In this document: piece after piece, positions 1-10,283 of the stretch
How the letters are laid out: every line of letters begins with the position of its first letter
How positions within the stretch are numbered: position 1 is the first letter of the stretch
Assembly: GCA_900660155.1 (NCBI GenBank)
Contig: CABFPE010000704.1
Coordinates: forward strand, 39,834 to 75,643
Direction of reading: 5' to 3'
Source: Hofstenia miamia
Taxonomy: Eukaryota; Xenacoelomorpha; Acoela; Hofsteniidae
DNA: 35,810 nucleotides
Program-made: the position numbers and the translations under genes
The notes under the pieces: generated by a model
The model's database searches: none
Told to the model about the DNA's origin: nothing
What the model saw: only the letters and a program-made list of their open reading frames with translations

Positions 1-369
1 TATTAAGCAGCTAGTGACATTGCAAGGTTGTGAAGTGAATTAAATACATGGTACAAATTGAGTTTAAGTCAGTTACATTTGGCATTGAGAACTACACTGA
101 GTTAGGGTAGGGAACACATAAGAACTTTGTTGAGCTGAGGTTCAAAGCCACCTAGATCAGCTATGGAAACACAAATGAAGTGATGCAGAGATCAGAGTTG
201 GCCAGAGGCCACAGATACACCATTCACAGAGCAGAGCTATGATGGCGGAGTACCTAAATTGTATTCAGTTATTTCAGTTAAAGAAAGATTAGCAGAAATA
301 TATATATATATATTCAATTGTTTAAAAGAATCATTTAACCTATATCAATGCTTGGTAGCAGATGCTATA
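1..369 (+). mobile_element. 3' part of a Ty3/gypsy LTR, cut by the window edge
   Basis: This stretch matches about 14972-15383 nearly end to end. Shared blocks include AAGCAGCTAGTGACATTGCA, GAACTACACTGAGTTAG and GAGCAGAGCTATGATGGCG, and both end in AATGCTTGGTAGCAGATGCT. The matching LTR ends GATGCTACA and is followed by a primer-binding site. Here the end reads GATGCTATA and is followed by unrelated sequence. It is therefore the right end of a 3' LTR or a solo LTR. The rest of the element, if any, lies outside the window. A short AT run (298-314) interrupts it. Confidence 0.8.
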
Positions 370-790
370 CCAAAATAACAAAGAATGATTTATTATAATT
401 GTTGATAATGCTCATTTAGTGATTAACAATTACATTAATATTGTTGTCAGCAAAAGCATTTCACAAATTATCAAGAACCAAACTGCTAATAATTAAGTAA
501 TGCTGACATTGCATAATAAGTGGCAGAAGAGAAACAAACAAATGTGAAATTTAAAAAGACAGGTACATCTTAGTTGTGCAGCTGTTATTTGGTGAATAAA
601 TTTACTTTGGATTTATTTTATGCTTCATCAGGTTTGATATATTATGTAAATGGAAAGCTAAACATTCAAGCACATGAGTAGTTTCTGGATGTTCCCCAAA
701 TCCAGTTAAAGGAATTCTGGAAGAAGCTGAATATCAGCCATTCATATCTTTGTAGTGTGACCAGTAGCCTGATTACTACAAGTGTGTGTT
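370..790. other. No gene seen; AT-rich spacer
   Basis: No ORF, RNA gene or clear repeat boundary was recognised here. The sequence is AT-rich and almost free of CpG, like the rest of the first 29 kb. Confidence 0.5.
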
Positions 791-860
791 CTTAGGTTAG
801 GTGTATGAATAGGGGTTTGTAGTTGCTTAGCTTTCCAACCAATTCATTCATTCATAATAG
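791..860 (+). repeat. LTR-derived fragment
   Basis: A block here shares TTAGGTTAGGTGTATGAATA with the LTR near 14690 and a shorter form with the LTR near 16940. In all three it is followed by a T-rich stretch and a 'TTAGCT' or 'GTAGCT' sequence. Surrounding similarity fades quickly, so this is probably an eroded scrap of the same LTR family. Confidence 0.5.
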
Positions 861-907
861 ATTTTCTCAAACAACTGGAGAGTCACCCCTATGTTAACCC
901 ACAGCTT

Positions 908-1035
908 TAGATCCAAATTGCTCCTTATTAGGGTGGCCTCCAATTACAAGTGGTCTTCAATTACAGAGTGGCCTTCTATTTTTCAACCTCCTCATAAGAG
1001 TGGCCTTCTATTATAGGTGGCACTCAATTACAGAT
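908..1035. repeat. Imperfect short tandem repeat (GTGGCCTTC / CAATTACA units)
   Basis: Short motifs recur with small variations: GTGGCCTCCAATTACA, GTGGTCTTCAATTACA, GTGGCCTTCTATT (twice) and GTGGCACTCAATTACA. They recur about every 20-45 bases with variable linkers. No family is recognised. Confidence 0.5.
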
Positions 1036-1041
1036 TTTATG

Positions 1042-1042
1042 G

Positions 1043-1076
<34 letters not shown>

Positions 1077-1078
1077 AG
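1042..1078. repeat. (TA)n microsatellite
   Basis: This is an almost pure alternating T/A run with one small interruption. Confidence 0.9.
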
Positions 1079-2902
1079 TATATTTGCTAAATTGCCACTC
1101 TACAGGGTGCTGACAAAAACAATACAACAAATATAAAAACACGAGTTCAGGTCTTGAAGAGGTATGTTTTTAATTTCTTCTTAAAGCATGGATGTGATAA
1201 CACTGATTGAAGATAGGCAGGAAGGGAGTACCACAAACTCAGGGCAAAGTGGGAGAACACATTGCCACTAATTGTAACACAGGCAGGGGTGATTTAGTTC
1301 CAGCCAAGTGTCAGAGAAACATTGGGAGTGTTGCTCATATTGCTGAATTAGTTCCTTGATATATGAAGGAGATGATTCAAAATAAATAGCTCAAAGCATT
1401 ATTGTTATTACTTTGTTTTGTGCCTGATTCTTTACACAGTGACTGTGTTGTTCATTAATCATTTAGAACTGGGACCAGGACAGTCAAACACAAAATCAGC
1501 AGCTGTATTCTGAATTTTCTGGAGAAGACAAAAATATGATGAGAACTGGCATTGATGAGGATTGAGTTACAATATTCCAACTTGGATATAACACAGGCAT
1601 GTGCTAGAAATCTTGCTGTCCAGAAACTAATCTATTTACATATGTTACAATCCATCTTACCCTGAGAAAAATACATGAATGATTTTATGTGCAACAAAAT
1701 TGGCAATTGGTTTGATTTACAAATTACTGACACAACTAATGATGCATTCAATATCTTAGTGCAATCTCTGCCCAGTCCTGATACTGTGCAGCATGAATTA
1801 GAGTGTGAACAAAAGTCTCTTAAAACAAGATGTCTGATAGAAGATGGCATCAACAGAATGTGTAATGTCTGAGAAATTACAACCTTGAAAAAAGAAAATG
1901 GTGAGTGGAATATAGCCAGGATGTACTATTTTGCTATTCTAGGTTACTGGTGCCCAATGCTTGATCACCTAAAAAGTCAAATGCTGCATCAAATTGAATG
2001 ATGTGTAATGAAATTAAGTTTAAACTCAATCAAATCAAATCTAAAGAACTCCTTCTTTAGACAGTGCATCATATCTGTTTTGAACATACCAATAGCTTGT
2101 GTTCTGTACTAAATCTTCTTGAATTCATCTTGACAATACCTAATCATTTCACTCATATGAAATTCATCTGCTCAAAAACTGGGCAGTACAGTACACTATT
2201 ATTTATGAAAAAGCTTGAATTGCTCAACATGCTTTTTGAATGTTTTGTGAAGCTTCATAAGCCAATTTTATTCACTTAGCTTCAATATGCCTTAGTGACT
2301 TGAGAAGGTTCTACAAATTCAAATTTTCAGGAGAAAGTTCAGAGGAGTTTTACTAATTTTGTGATCATTTCTGATTTCAAGCAACATGCATTCTTGGAGA
2401 GTTGAATGGATTTTTGAGAATGCACTGACTTAAATAAAGAAATTCAAACCCTATTCCCTTGTAAAAGTGGTGTACCCCCTTATTTAAATTTAAAATGAAA
2501 ACCACAATGGAGTTGCACTTTACATGCAAATTTCTTCACAATTTAATTTAATCTACAAATTGCATCTGAATCAATTTCCACTCTCTAGCATTTAAGCACA
2601 TAAGGAATCATAACAAGTGAAATATTATGGTAATAGAAATGATTTTTTGATTGTATTAGTATAAAAACATTGAAATAGACATAACAGTTACACTATGAAA
2701 AACTTATTTTATTGTCTTAAGTTTACACATTTGTTAATTCTCTTGTAGAATTGAAGGCTCTATAGAACTATGTCAACCTTTATATCTGTTATATTTAATA
2801 AGAAATATATTTAAAACAATTACATGTAGTTTATTTTGAAAAAAAATGGTGCAATTTTGCAACCCACATTTCAAATACAGCCCTGCCTGCTCCAAAACAT
2901 AC
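1079..2902. other. No gene supported; possible old repeat
   Basis: Only ORFs of about 70 codons or fewer occur here, on both strands. None shows a recognisable motif or a splice-bounded exon. The part at about 1130-1640 has the texture of an old interspersed repeat, but I cannot name a family. Nothing else is visible. Confidence 0.4.
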
Positions 2903-3064
2903 CTTTTTAAGCTTTCAAATGTAGCTGATGCCATTTCTTGAGATTGTGTGTCTGACATATAGTCATGTGATGGCAACAGAACATATCCCAGCTTATTGTC
3001 ATTGAATGATAATCCATTCAAATGAGCCAACTCCTGACATAGAGTAAACAGCAATTTGCAGTAG
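2903..3064 (-). CDS. Candidate host exon, function unknown
   Basis: On the minus strand, an open stretch running from 3072 past 2903 has ordinary-looking amino-acid composition; the 162-base candidate exon is its 3064-2903 part. Its left end in minus-strand reading could be an acceptor (CCAAG then CTACTGC at 3064). Its right end is a strong donor-like sequence, AAAAG|GTATGT, after position 2903. Those limits would make a symmetric exon, phase 2 at both ends. The encoded peptide is neutral, with no low-complexity bias, and includes LCQELAHLNGLSFNDNKLGY. I recognise no domain. The acceptor has only a weak pyrimidine tract. It lies in CpG-poor DNA between transposons, so it could be a lone exon, a processed fragment or chance. 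No neighbouring exon was found. Confidence 0.3.
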
Positions 3065-3488
3065 CTTGGCATATTTGTGGGGATATTGAAGTGATTATAA
3101 TTTGAAGATCATTTGCAAATGACAGGTGAGACTTCAGGATATCCAAGGAGGAGAGTCAATAGTGGCATTAACTGCTGCATTCACAAACATTTTCATATTT
3201 AGTTATTCAAAATTAATAAATATTAAATTGTACAATACTTACATGAATTTGTAATTGCCTTGATTTATGTATTAAGTGTTAGACAATCTGTGCTATTTTT
3301 GAATGTTTAAATCTTCTGCCACACAGTATTTCTGATATTAGTTATAACTGTGCAAAAGGTTATGAGGCACCTGCTAGTATTTACAGTATGCTTTAGTGCT
3401 ACTTTTTGTTTATAGAATACCTTTTTTCTATTTAAATACTTCACTTTTGTTAGAAAATGTTTAATAGATTTTACTCAACCTTTATTTC
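3065..3488. other. No gene seen; AT-rich flank of the MITE
   Basis: This is AT-rich sequence without ORFs or recognised repeats. It may be intron or intergenic DNA. Confidence 0.4.
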
Positions 3489-3512
3489 TACACCTTTTTC
3501 CAATTAAATTGG

Positions 3513-3646
3513 CACAACTAACATTTAAATTGTCACAACTAACATTTAATATGGCACAACTAACATTTCATTTGTCACAACTAACATTTAAATTGGCACA
3601 ACTAACATTCAATTTGTCACAACTAACTTTTAATTTGTCACAATTG
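3513..3646. repeat. Subterminal 21-bp tandem array, left arm (about 6 copies)
   Basis: The unit is close to TCACAACTAACATTTAAATT plus one G. The variable first base and last six bases alternate GCACAAC and TCACAAC, and AAATTG, AATATG, CATTTG. Six copies are seen, plus a decayed seventh. Confidence 0.85.
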
Positions 3647-4116
3647 TAAATCATAAATTTAATTACTAATCTTTATTGTTTTAGGGTATTAAAACAAAAA
3701 ATTTATCTTTTCAGCTTAATTGGCAGGTTTTTTTAAATTTTTCAACAAAAACAAGAAGACAAACATTTAACATATATTGAAACAAAAATAACAAGCAACA
3801 ATTGTTTTTGTGTATATTGGCATTTGTATAAAAGAAAAACTAGTTTGTTTTGATATATACATATTATATATCAATGCCTTTTTTAGAAATATATATTCAT
3901 ATATATTACATAATATGAATTAATAAATATAATTTGTTTTCAATGTGTATTTACTGTTGTCAAGAAGTGGGTTTGATTCCTAATTTAAAAAAAACAATCT
4001 AATTTTTGAATGTGAAGATCAAATTTAAAAAACCCTGCCAATTAAGCGGAAAAGATAAATTTTTTGTTTTAATACCCTAAAACAATAAAGATTAGTAATT
4101 AAATTTATGCTTTACA

Positions 4117-4275
4117 ATTGTGACAAATTAAAAGTTAGTTGTCACAAATTGAATGTTAGTTGTGCCAATTTAAATGTTAGTTGTGCCAATTTAAATGTTA
4201 GTTGTGACAAATGAAATGTTAGTTGTGACATATTAAATGTTAGTTGTGACAATTTAAATGTTAGTTGTGCCAATT
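4117..4275. repeat. Subterminal 21-bp tandem array, right arm (about 7 copies)
   Basis: This is the reverse complement of the left array, with the unit AATGTTAGTTGTGMCAATTT. Seven copies are present. One extra unit accounts for the roughly 21-bp difference in length between the two arms, so copy number has changed independently in each arm. Confidence 0.85.
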
Positions 4276-4332
4276 TAATTGGAAAAAGGTGTAGTTGCAT
4301 ATGTAATTTCTTTAAGATGCTTTTTCAATTAT

Positions 4333-4429
4333 TGTAGAATCATGTGGGAGCTCTGGCTACTCTAGCAGTACTGGGTAACTCAAGAGTTTAGATCAAATGT
4401 TGCAAAGTCTACCATAGCAGAGAGTGACC
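4333..4429. repeat. Left 97-bp terminal inverted repeat of E1
   Basis: Reading forward from 4333, this matches the reverse complement of 10827-10922 at about 90% by eye. Shared blocks include AGCTCTGGCTACTCTAG, TAACTCAAGAGTTTAGATCA and CATAGCAGAGAGTGACC. Confidence 0.85.
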
Positions 4430-5331
4430 CACATTCCAACAAAAGAAACATACATTGATGGTTCACTGATTTTGCCAAACAAATACAGAGATTTCATTCC
4501 ATAAACAACTCCAGCAGTGACCAATTCACACAACATCATGCCAAAGCCATATCTTTGAAGCCATCCCTACTTGCCAATATGCTAATTGTGTGTCTCAAGT
4601 ATTAATTTCTAGCTCAGTAAACAATTTATCTCAGAGTTCTCTTATCTCAGCTCATGTAAATAAATAACAAACAAAAGTTACATAATTACTATGCATTCAC
4701 ATTTGCCAGCAGCATAGTATATTTGCAATGTGTTAATTAGTAAGTGCATGTACAAAATGATTGAATAAAAGTTGTTATTCCCTACACATAATCATAACCT
4801 AAAGTGACCACAATTCTGGCTGTCACTGTTAAGGAGCTATTTGTCACCCCAGACCCAGTGCAGTTTCCTCCCAAATTGTTGCCAGATCTTAAGCAATAGC
4901 TATCATTACCAAATCTTTGATGATTAATCTAAAATGGGTTAATAAATAATTAAATGAAAAAGATCAAATGCAGTTGAAAGAAGCTAGATTCATTGTTATT
5001 GAGTCACAATAGGATGTTTTAATGTTAGCACTTAAGTTAGTAAAAGACACTCTGTACTTACAAAACTCCTCTGATTCCTGAGGGGCTATTTGGTGCCCCA
5101 AGTAGTTGCTTGGTCAGCTACCTGAGTCCTCTTGTGTCCTTCCTCTCTTTCAGGATACACTCTCCTCTGCTTGATAAGTGGTGTCATCTTGGCTCTGTTC
5201 AACTTTGGGGTTATGTCTTTGCCTCACTCATCTCCTCATGTGCAGCTGGTTTTTGGTTTGTTTCATCTGCTGTGACTTGGTTGCTAAACATAAAGATTAA
5301 TTAAGTTCCCAATCTTGGGTATTTAAGTGAT
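4430..5331 (-). other. E1 post-integrase non-coding region
   Basis: In minus-strand reading this is about 0.9 kb downstream of the integrase stop. A purine-rich stretch at about 5130-5152 (GAAAGAGAGGAAGG on the minus strand) could be a polypurine tract. A 3' LTR would then be expected below about 5100, but I found no direct repeat with the 5' end. No convincing ORF is present. Confidence 0.4.
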
Positions 5332-5530
5332 CTAAATACTCTTGATCCCTAACTCTACATCTAGGCAAAATATGAGTAGCAGTAATGTTGCTACTATTAC
5401 CAAAGTTACTATCATAATCAACCTCAGTAAGTTGTCTTCCTCACACTTGGTGAGGTTATTATAACTCTCAAGTTCATTTACTCTGTCATCAACAAGTGAA
5501 AATTCACTGTTAAGGTCAATGACAACATTA
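5332..5530 (-). pseudogene. E1 tail after integrase: acidic helix plus predicted membrane segment
   Basis: The frame continues past the GPY/F-like module. It gives a heptad-like stretch (around LNSEFSLVDDRVNELESY), then a polar stretch with one Cys, then a hydrophobic run of about 22 residues beginning LRLIMIVTLVIVATLLLLIF, and then a stop. The hydrophobic run would suit a transmembrane helix. In Ty3/gypsy elements a membrane segment after integrase usually belongs to an envelope-like ORF. Here it is in frame with the integrase tail and there is no signal peptide or Cys-rich ectodomain, so an envelope assignment is not supported. It may be the relic of a fused 3' ORF or chance in AT-rich sequence. 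E2's tail at the same place is hydrophilic. Confidence 0.45.
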
Positions 5531-6772
5531 CTAAGATCTTTAATAGTTTGTTTGAGTTGTTGGAAATGGGTGACTCTCCCATTACTTAATAAATATCTAT
5601 GTTGGTCTAACACCTTTGTGATAGTGAACAGACATTGCCAGTTAGTAGCAAGCTTCCACACTTGATTTGTGTGAGTGATCTGGAAGGAAAATAGGCAAAG
5701 ACTTTGTTGCCAATTTTGTGTGGCTCACCATACATTTTGCAGTTGAAATTCTGCTGTTGACAGATAACAGATTGATTAGTGTTCTGACAGATAGTTAAAT
5801 GTACTTCTTGAAACTCATGTAACATATGATTCACAAAATTCTCCAATGTAGGTTCATTTTAATCAGGAAACATGGTGGAAAGAGGCGTACTTGCCTTGTG
5901 ACCAAACATAGCCTTAAAAGGGCCGACCTTAGTAGTAGAATGTACTGCAGTATTATAAAAGTACTCTACTGCCTCAATAACCTCTTTCAAATTTCTGCCT
6001 GCTGCTTGGGCAAGAGCAACTCATATTAGTTTGATGTCAGTTTGGTTAAGTCTTTCCACTACACTTTTCAACTGCAGATGATACATGGTGGTGAACTCAT
6101 AGAGTATCTCAAGCTCTTTCATTAAGGTCTCCATAAGGTGGTTATCAAATTGAGGACCATGATCTGAAATTAGGTGCTCCATGGGCCCAAACTTAAGAAT
6201 CCATTCCTTGACCACTTTCTCTCCAATAACCTTGGCAGTGGTGCTGTCAAAGGGGATGAGTTGAGCATACTTTGTAAAATGGTCAATAAGTATGAGAAGG
6301 TACTGGTACCCTTCCTCATCATGAGAGAGCTTTTCAATGTCCATATGCACAACTTTGTGCAGTCTGCTGCTCTGCTATGAAGCTCAGCTCACTGCTCTAG
6401 AAAATATCTGGTTTCATGCAATAGACAAGTGGTGCATTGTTTGATCACATCTTGCACTGCAGTTCTAATACCAATAGTTACATATCATGCATTAAATGTT
6501 CACTCTGTTTGAATGATACCTAAGTGGCCTTTCTCATGAATCTTTTCCACCAGATCTCTTTGAAAGTACTCAGGGAGAGCCAACCATGTTTCTGTGGCAA
6601 TCTGCATTGATCTCAGGCAGACACTCATAGTTGTTGAAGGGAATAAACCTGAATGGTGTCTTCTCTCCAGGCAGCTTCCAGAGATCACACTCATAGCTAA
6701 GGAGAGCAGTCCAATAATCTGCATTGTTGTGCAGTCTCCCTGGACAGTGTTTGATGGAGAATGTAAAATCAT
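5531..6772 (-). pseudogene. E1 integrase (decayed)
   Basis: Integrase joins the element's DNA to host chromosomes. The N-terminal HHCC zinc-binding end is seen as IHEKGHLGIIQTE (near 6500) and a downstream CTTC. The catalytic core keeps a readable DDE set: HMDIE near 6345, ISDHGPQFDN near 6160, and VVERLNQT near 6045. A TGA at about 6020 interrupts the frame, but the reading continues with EVIEAVEYFYNTAVHSTT and GPFKAMFGHKAS, typical of the core's end. After a frameshift near 5640 come the basic NFNCKMYGEPHKIGNKVF stretch and NWQCLFTI, the decayed GPY/F-like module (GP replaced by CL). At least two stops and two frameshifts make it a pseudogene. Similarity to E2 across the whole length confirms common descent. 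Confidence 0.85.
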
Positions 6773-6779
6773 TTAAATA

Positions 6780-7900
6780 CTTGATCCATCAGGCAACAAT
6801 GTTGGACATGTCCCCAGAGAATTTCTTCAGCCATGCCAGTGCTGAGTTATCAGTATGCACAGTAAACTGACAGCCCAGAATAAAAAAACGAAATTTCTTC
6901 AGACTTTCAACTAAAGCTAGCATTTCTGACTTGGTCCTGCCATAGTTTTGCTCAGTGTTTCAGAGCTTGTGGCTGAAGTACTGGATGGGACTCTCTTTCC
7001 CATCAATAACCTGACTGAGCACACCACTGATAGCAACAGAACTGGTGTCACAATCAATAAGGAATTCCTTTGAATAATCCAGTAGGTTTAAGCTGGGAAT
7101 TCTTCTAAGCTCTTTCTTAACTGCATCAAGCTCTTCTTGCTTGGCCCAGCTCCATTTAAATTCAGCAATGTACTGTAGTAAGTTAGAGATATGCTTGGTT
7201 TTATCAGCTAACTCTTAGATGAAGGTGCCATAATAATTCAAGAATCCTATAAGGCATTGCACATCCTTACAAGAACAAGGAGTTTCAATTTTATCAAGGT
7301 GGCCTTTCACATCTTTCTTGATGGAAATATGACCAGGTTCAATGATTCTTCCAAGAAAAATTACACATGGTTGTAACAAAGAACACTTATTTCCATTAAC
7401 TCAGAGACCATATTTGTATAACAAATTAAGAGTGCATCCAAGCCTTTCCAGATGCTCAAAGAAATTGTTGCCAATGGCAAGAATATTCTCCATATAGGCA
7501 GTTATGCCTGGCTCAAATACATTAGCACTATTTCTGAGCATGCAGGTGACATAGTGCTGAAATGTCACAGGGGCTTTGCAGAGCCCAAAAGCCATTTACT
7601 TCCATTTGAAGAGGCCATATGGAGTTGTAAAGGCAGTCTTCAAAATATCAGCAGGCTTCATTGGCACCTGCCTGTTGCCTTGTTTAATAAAGATGGTGGG
7701 AGCGTCATAGGGGCTATTGCTAGCCTGAATAATGCCACTTTCTATAAGATTGCTCAGGATCTTTTCATACTCTTCTCAGAGGTTTTCCAGTACTCTTCTA
7801 AGGGGCAAGCAAAATTGGATTATCATTCTTGGTTACTATGGAATGCTGTTTGCCAATGCCCTGGCCAATGCTGATTGAATTGTAATTGAAAACCTAATGA
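6780..7900 (-). pseudogene. E1 reverse transcriptase and RNase H (internally deleted)
   Basis: RT copies element RNA into DNA; RNase H removes the RNA strand. Minus-strand reading gives SPYDAPTIFIKQGN-like residues near 7690. It then jumps within about 15 codons to KTAFTTPYGLFKWK and MAFGLCKAPVTFQHYV. The segment between them, which in E2 holds CLGIDFCKLNEV and TLDLCKAYWQ with the first catalytic Asp, is missing. The YIDD box reads YMEN (near 7495), so the remaining catalytic residues are lost too. The thumb follows (VIFLGRIIEPG). RNase H shows FLIDCDTSSVAI, KSEMLALVESLKKF and VHTDNSALAWLKKFSG, keeping its D, E and D positions. Stops interrupt several places. This copy cannot make active RT. 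Confidence 0.85.
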
Positions 7901-7905
7901 TGTTG

Positions 7906-8730
7906 CTAGAGCAGATGAGAAAGTGACTCATGCTCCTGAGAGCTAAGATGCAGATGAGTCTGCTCACTAACATTGTCACTCAGCTCTGCCAGATTGTGAA
8001 TGGCAGTTAGTATCAGTGAACAGGTCATGGCCTGTAATTCCAGATGAACTGGAGTTGCAACAAGTTTCAGTTGAGAAGGGTCTATCTTAACCAGAGAATC
8101 AGAACTATTTAGAATAGTAACACATGTTCTTCTTTTTGAGACAAGACAGAGATTGGGGGAGAAGTTAACTCCATGGAAATGTTTTCCCTTAAATCCAGAA
8201 ATCATAACATCACCAGTGTATGCAGAGTCAGTGGTGAAGGCAACACATTTCCAATGATGAGGCTTAACAATTACATGTTCAGAAAAACTTAGAGAGATGT
8301 CCTGCTTTGGAATGGTGGTAAGCTCCTGCCAACATTCACTTTCTCTGATGGAAATGGTGTTATTGCTGTAATTGATAATACACATATTCTGCTCAAGGAA
8401 ATCATTTCCCAGAATTATGTCATACAGGAGTGGCTGGTTGCAGGTATTGATAACAATTAAATTAACAATGAATAGTTCCTGCCAAATGTGTAGCTCTAGG
8501 TTCAGTATGCAACCTTTAAGTGAAAGGGAATTCCCTGAAGCATCCAACAGATGTGCAATAGATGGAAGTAAATCATTTTGTGACAGCCATAACTTAGAGC
8601 AACAAGAGTTGCAAATATTGAGGCTGAGGCCCTGGTATCAATGGTGACATTTATCAAAGATCCATTTATATCTACTGGGATAACGTTAGTATGCAACAGT
8701 GAAGTGATTACCAGAATGTCATGCACACAT
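7906..8730 (-). pseudogene. E1 aspartic protease and protease-RT linker
   Basis: The retroviral-type protease cuts the Gag-Pol precursor. The active-site loop reads VTIDTRASASI (near 8645), a DTGA-type loop with Gly changed to Arg. The flap and second half follow in another frame, ending with the conserved YDIILGNDFLEQN (near 8415, the 'ILG' helix). A roughly 160-residue linker leads towards RT with no recognised domain. The Gly-to-Arg change in the loop and the frameshift between the halves imply no activity. Confidence 0.75.
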
Positions 8731-8863
8731 TTTCTAGGAGACAGCAGTCCAACTAGTTTAACTGATCAACTGAGCTGACAGGTGGCTTGGGAGGACACTC
8801 TCTGTCCCCAGGTTCATCAATGATGAAGCCTTTGCTATCAGTGACTAAATGAATTACAGCATG

Positions 8864-9614
8864 GCACTGAGATTTTGTGTGCCCTTTCTGGCCACAGCAA
8901 AAACAATGAGTCTGTTCAAGTTCTATTTTCACAGTGGAAGCAAAGTGCTTGAAGAAGCAGGAGGTTTCTGAGTAGAAGAACCAACTCTAAGATCTCTGGC
9001 ATCCTTGTCAATGTGAGTGGTGTTGTGCAACATGTATATGATGCTTATAGCTTTACAAATAATTAGGTTGAGATTTTCTTCAAGATCACACTTGAGTTCA
9101 AGACAGCTATGAATGTTAGGCAGAAAGCCTTGACAAATATATGAAAAATGATCATGCTTTGAATACTTGTGGGTAAGCTTGCTTAAACAAAACAACCTTT
9201 CCACCTGTGTGATGTATGTGTGAACATCATCACCTTTTTTGAACAAAAGATTGTAAAGTAGCATCTTATACTGATGTTTAATATGGGGGCCTTGTAATGG
9301 TCCTCAAAGTAACTGATAAAAAGTTTATAATTAGTCTTCAAATCCTGATCCAGCATCATGTACTGATTGTACACAAGACCTTGAAGGTAAGTAGGGAATT
9401 GAGCAGTGGCAGCATCTTGTGTAGCCTTATACTGCTGCATGTTTAACTCAAAGAGAAAAAACCATTTTTCAAAAGATTGTGAAATTTCGTCAATCTTTCC
9501 AGTGAATTTAGGTAATATAGAATGAGGATTAAATAAGTTAGTGATTTCAGCCCCAACAGCAGTTGTGAGTAGAATTGAGTGAGTAAAATGAGGGCCACTC
9601 TTTAGAGTGGTCAT
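8864..9614 (-). pseudogene. E1 Gag capsid-like region and zinc knuckle
   Basis: Gag forms the particle shell and binds element RNA. The capsid-like part starts near 9500 (ILPKFTGKIDEISQSFEKWF), matching LPKFNGRVDGYNPTFIEWLQ in E2. QFPTYLQGLVYNQYMMLDQD follows, matching E2's RLPLYLSGAASQHYLLLDME. A frameshift near 9250 moves to a second helical stretch that includes HTYITQVERLF and GFLPNIHSCLELKCDLEEN. The nucleocapsid end is an intact CX2CX4HX4C knuckle, CFCCGQKGHTKSQC (8905-8864). The pattern is that of Ty3/gypsy Gag with one knuckle. Confidence 0.8.
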
Positions 9615-10283
9615 AGAAAGATCACATGACTGGGTGGAGTAATTGGAGTTACAACAGTGTGGTTAACACAATTGTTTACAGGTGTAGGAGGCAAAACAGT
9701 CACACTTGGCACATATGAAACTGGAGTGGCAACTGTGGTTAACATGGAAACTTGAGTCAAAGCTGACTGTGTAAAGGTGGGCTCTCCAGCTGTGACTAAA
9801 GTAACAGGGGTAATGAATTGAGGCGTCAATAGTGTAGAGGATGCAACAATGGGAGTGTTAGGAAGTTGAGCAGAAATAATTTCAGAAATTTGTTCAAAAA
9901 GTAATCAGAAAAGGTGTCCAAAACATCTTGTAAAACACAGTGAGTTACATACTCAGAAAGTCTATACTGGGAGAGTGAAGAACAAGGCGGGCTGCTCTGT
10001 CACAGTGGAGATGTAGGCAGAGGCATCACCAAAGTCTGGAGTTGAATTTGCAAAGTGTTGATTGAATCAATGAAATGAAGCTCTCTCAATTGGGTATCAC
10101 AGGCCTGTTTTGAGGCTCTGGAGATGGCAGTGTCTGTGGGCAAATGAAATAAGGATCAAAAGATATAGAAGAAACAATAGAACTAATCCTAACAGTGTGA
10201 GAAGCAATGTCTAGGCTGCTAGTGCTCACACTGGGGAAACCCTGAGTGGGAGTCCCATTACAAGATAAACTTCTAAAATCCAT
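9615..10283 (-). pseudogene. E1 Gag N-terminal region, Pro/Ser/Thr/Val-rich
   Basis: The first likely Met of the element is at 10283 (MDFRSLSC...), about 360 bases after the primer-binding site. The region is low complexity, rich in P, S, T and V (for example FTQSALTQVSMLTTVATPVS), with several stops and at least one frameshift. E2 and E3 instead have charged coiled-coil-like N termini, so this part of Gag is the least conserved across the family. Confidence 0.6.

Larger units (their letters stand above)
3491..4291. mobile_element. Foldback-type MITE with long TIRs and TA target duplication
   Basis: An 801-bp non-coding element has very long terminal inverted repeats. It begins CACCTTTTTCCAATTAAATT and ends with the near-perfect reverse complement, AATTTAATTGGAAAAAGGTG. 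The dinucleotide TA flanks both ends (3489-3490 and 4292-4293). Left arm (about 3491-3740) and right arm (about 4021-4291) pair through a 21-bp array, then a shared segment around TTTAGGGTATTAAAAC, then TTAATTGGCAGG / CCTGCCAATTAA. The central 280 bases are AT-rich and unpaired between the arms. It has no ORF, so it depended on a transposase supplied elsewhere. A TA duplication fits Tc1/mariner-like mobilisation but does not prove it. Confidence 0.85.

Noticed and set aside
1130..1640. Possible old non-LTR element 3' region on either strand
   Set aside because: It has the look of a dispersed repeat, but I found no RT motif, tail or second copy in the window to support a call.
3491..4291. Inverted 21-bp arrays as a CRISPR-like array
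   Set aside because: Units are contiguous with no unique spacers, and they sit symmetrically inside transposon TIRs.
5607..5846. Cys-rich open frame after E1's integrase core, at first sight an envelope ectodomain
   Set aside because: Aligned with E2 it is the basic end of integrase (NFNCKMYGEPHKIGNKVF against the E2 HKVGDKVYVF region). The Cys residues are scattered and several come from a shifted frame.
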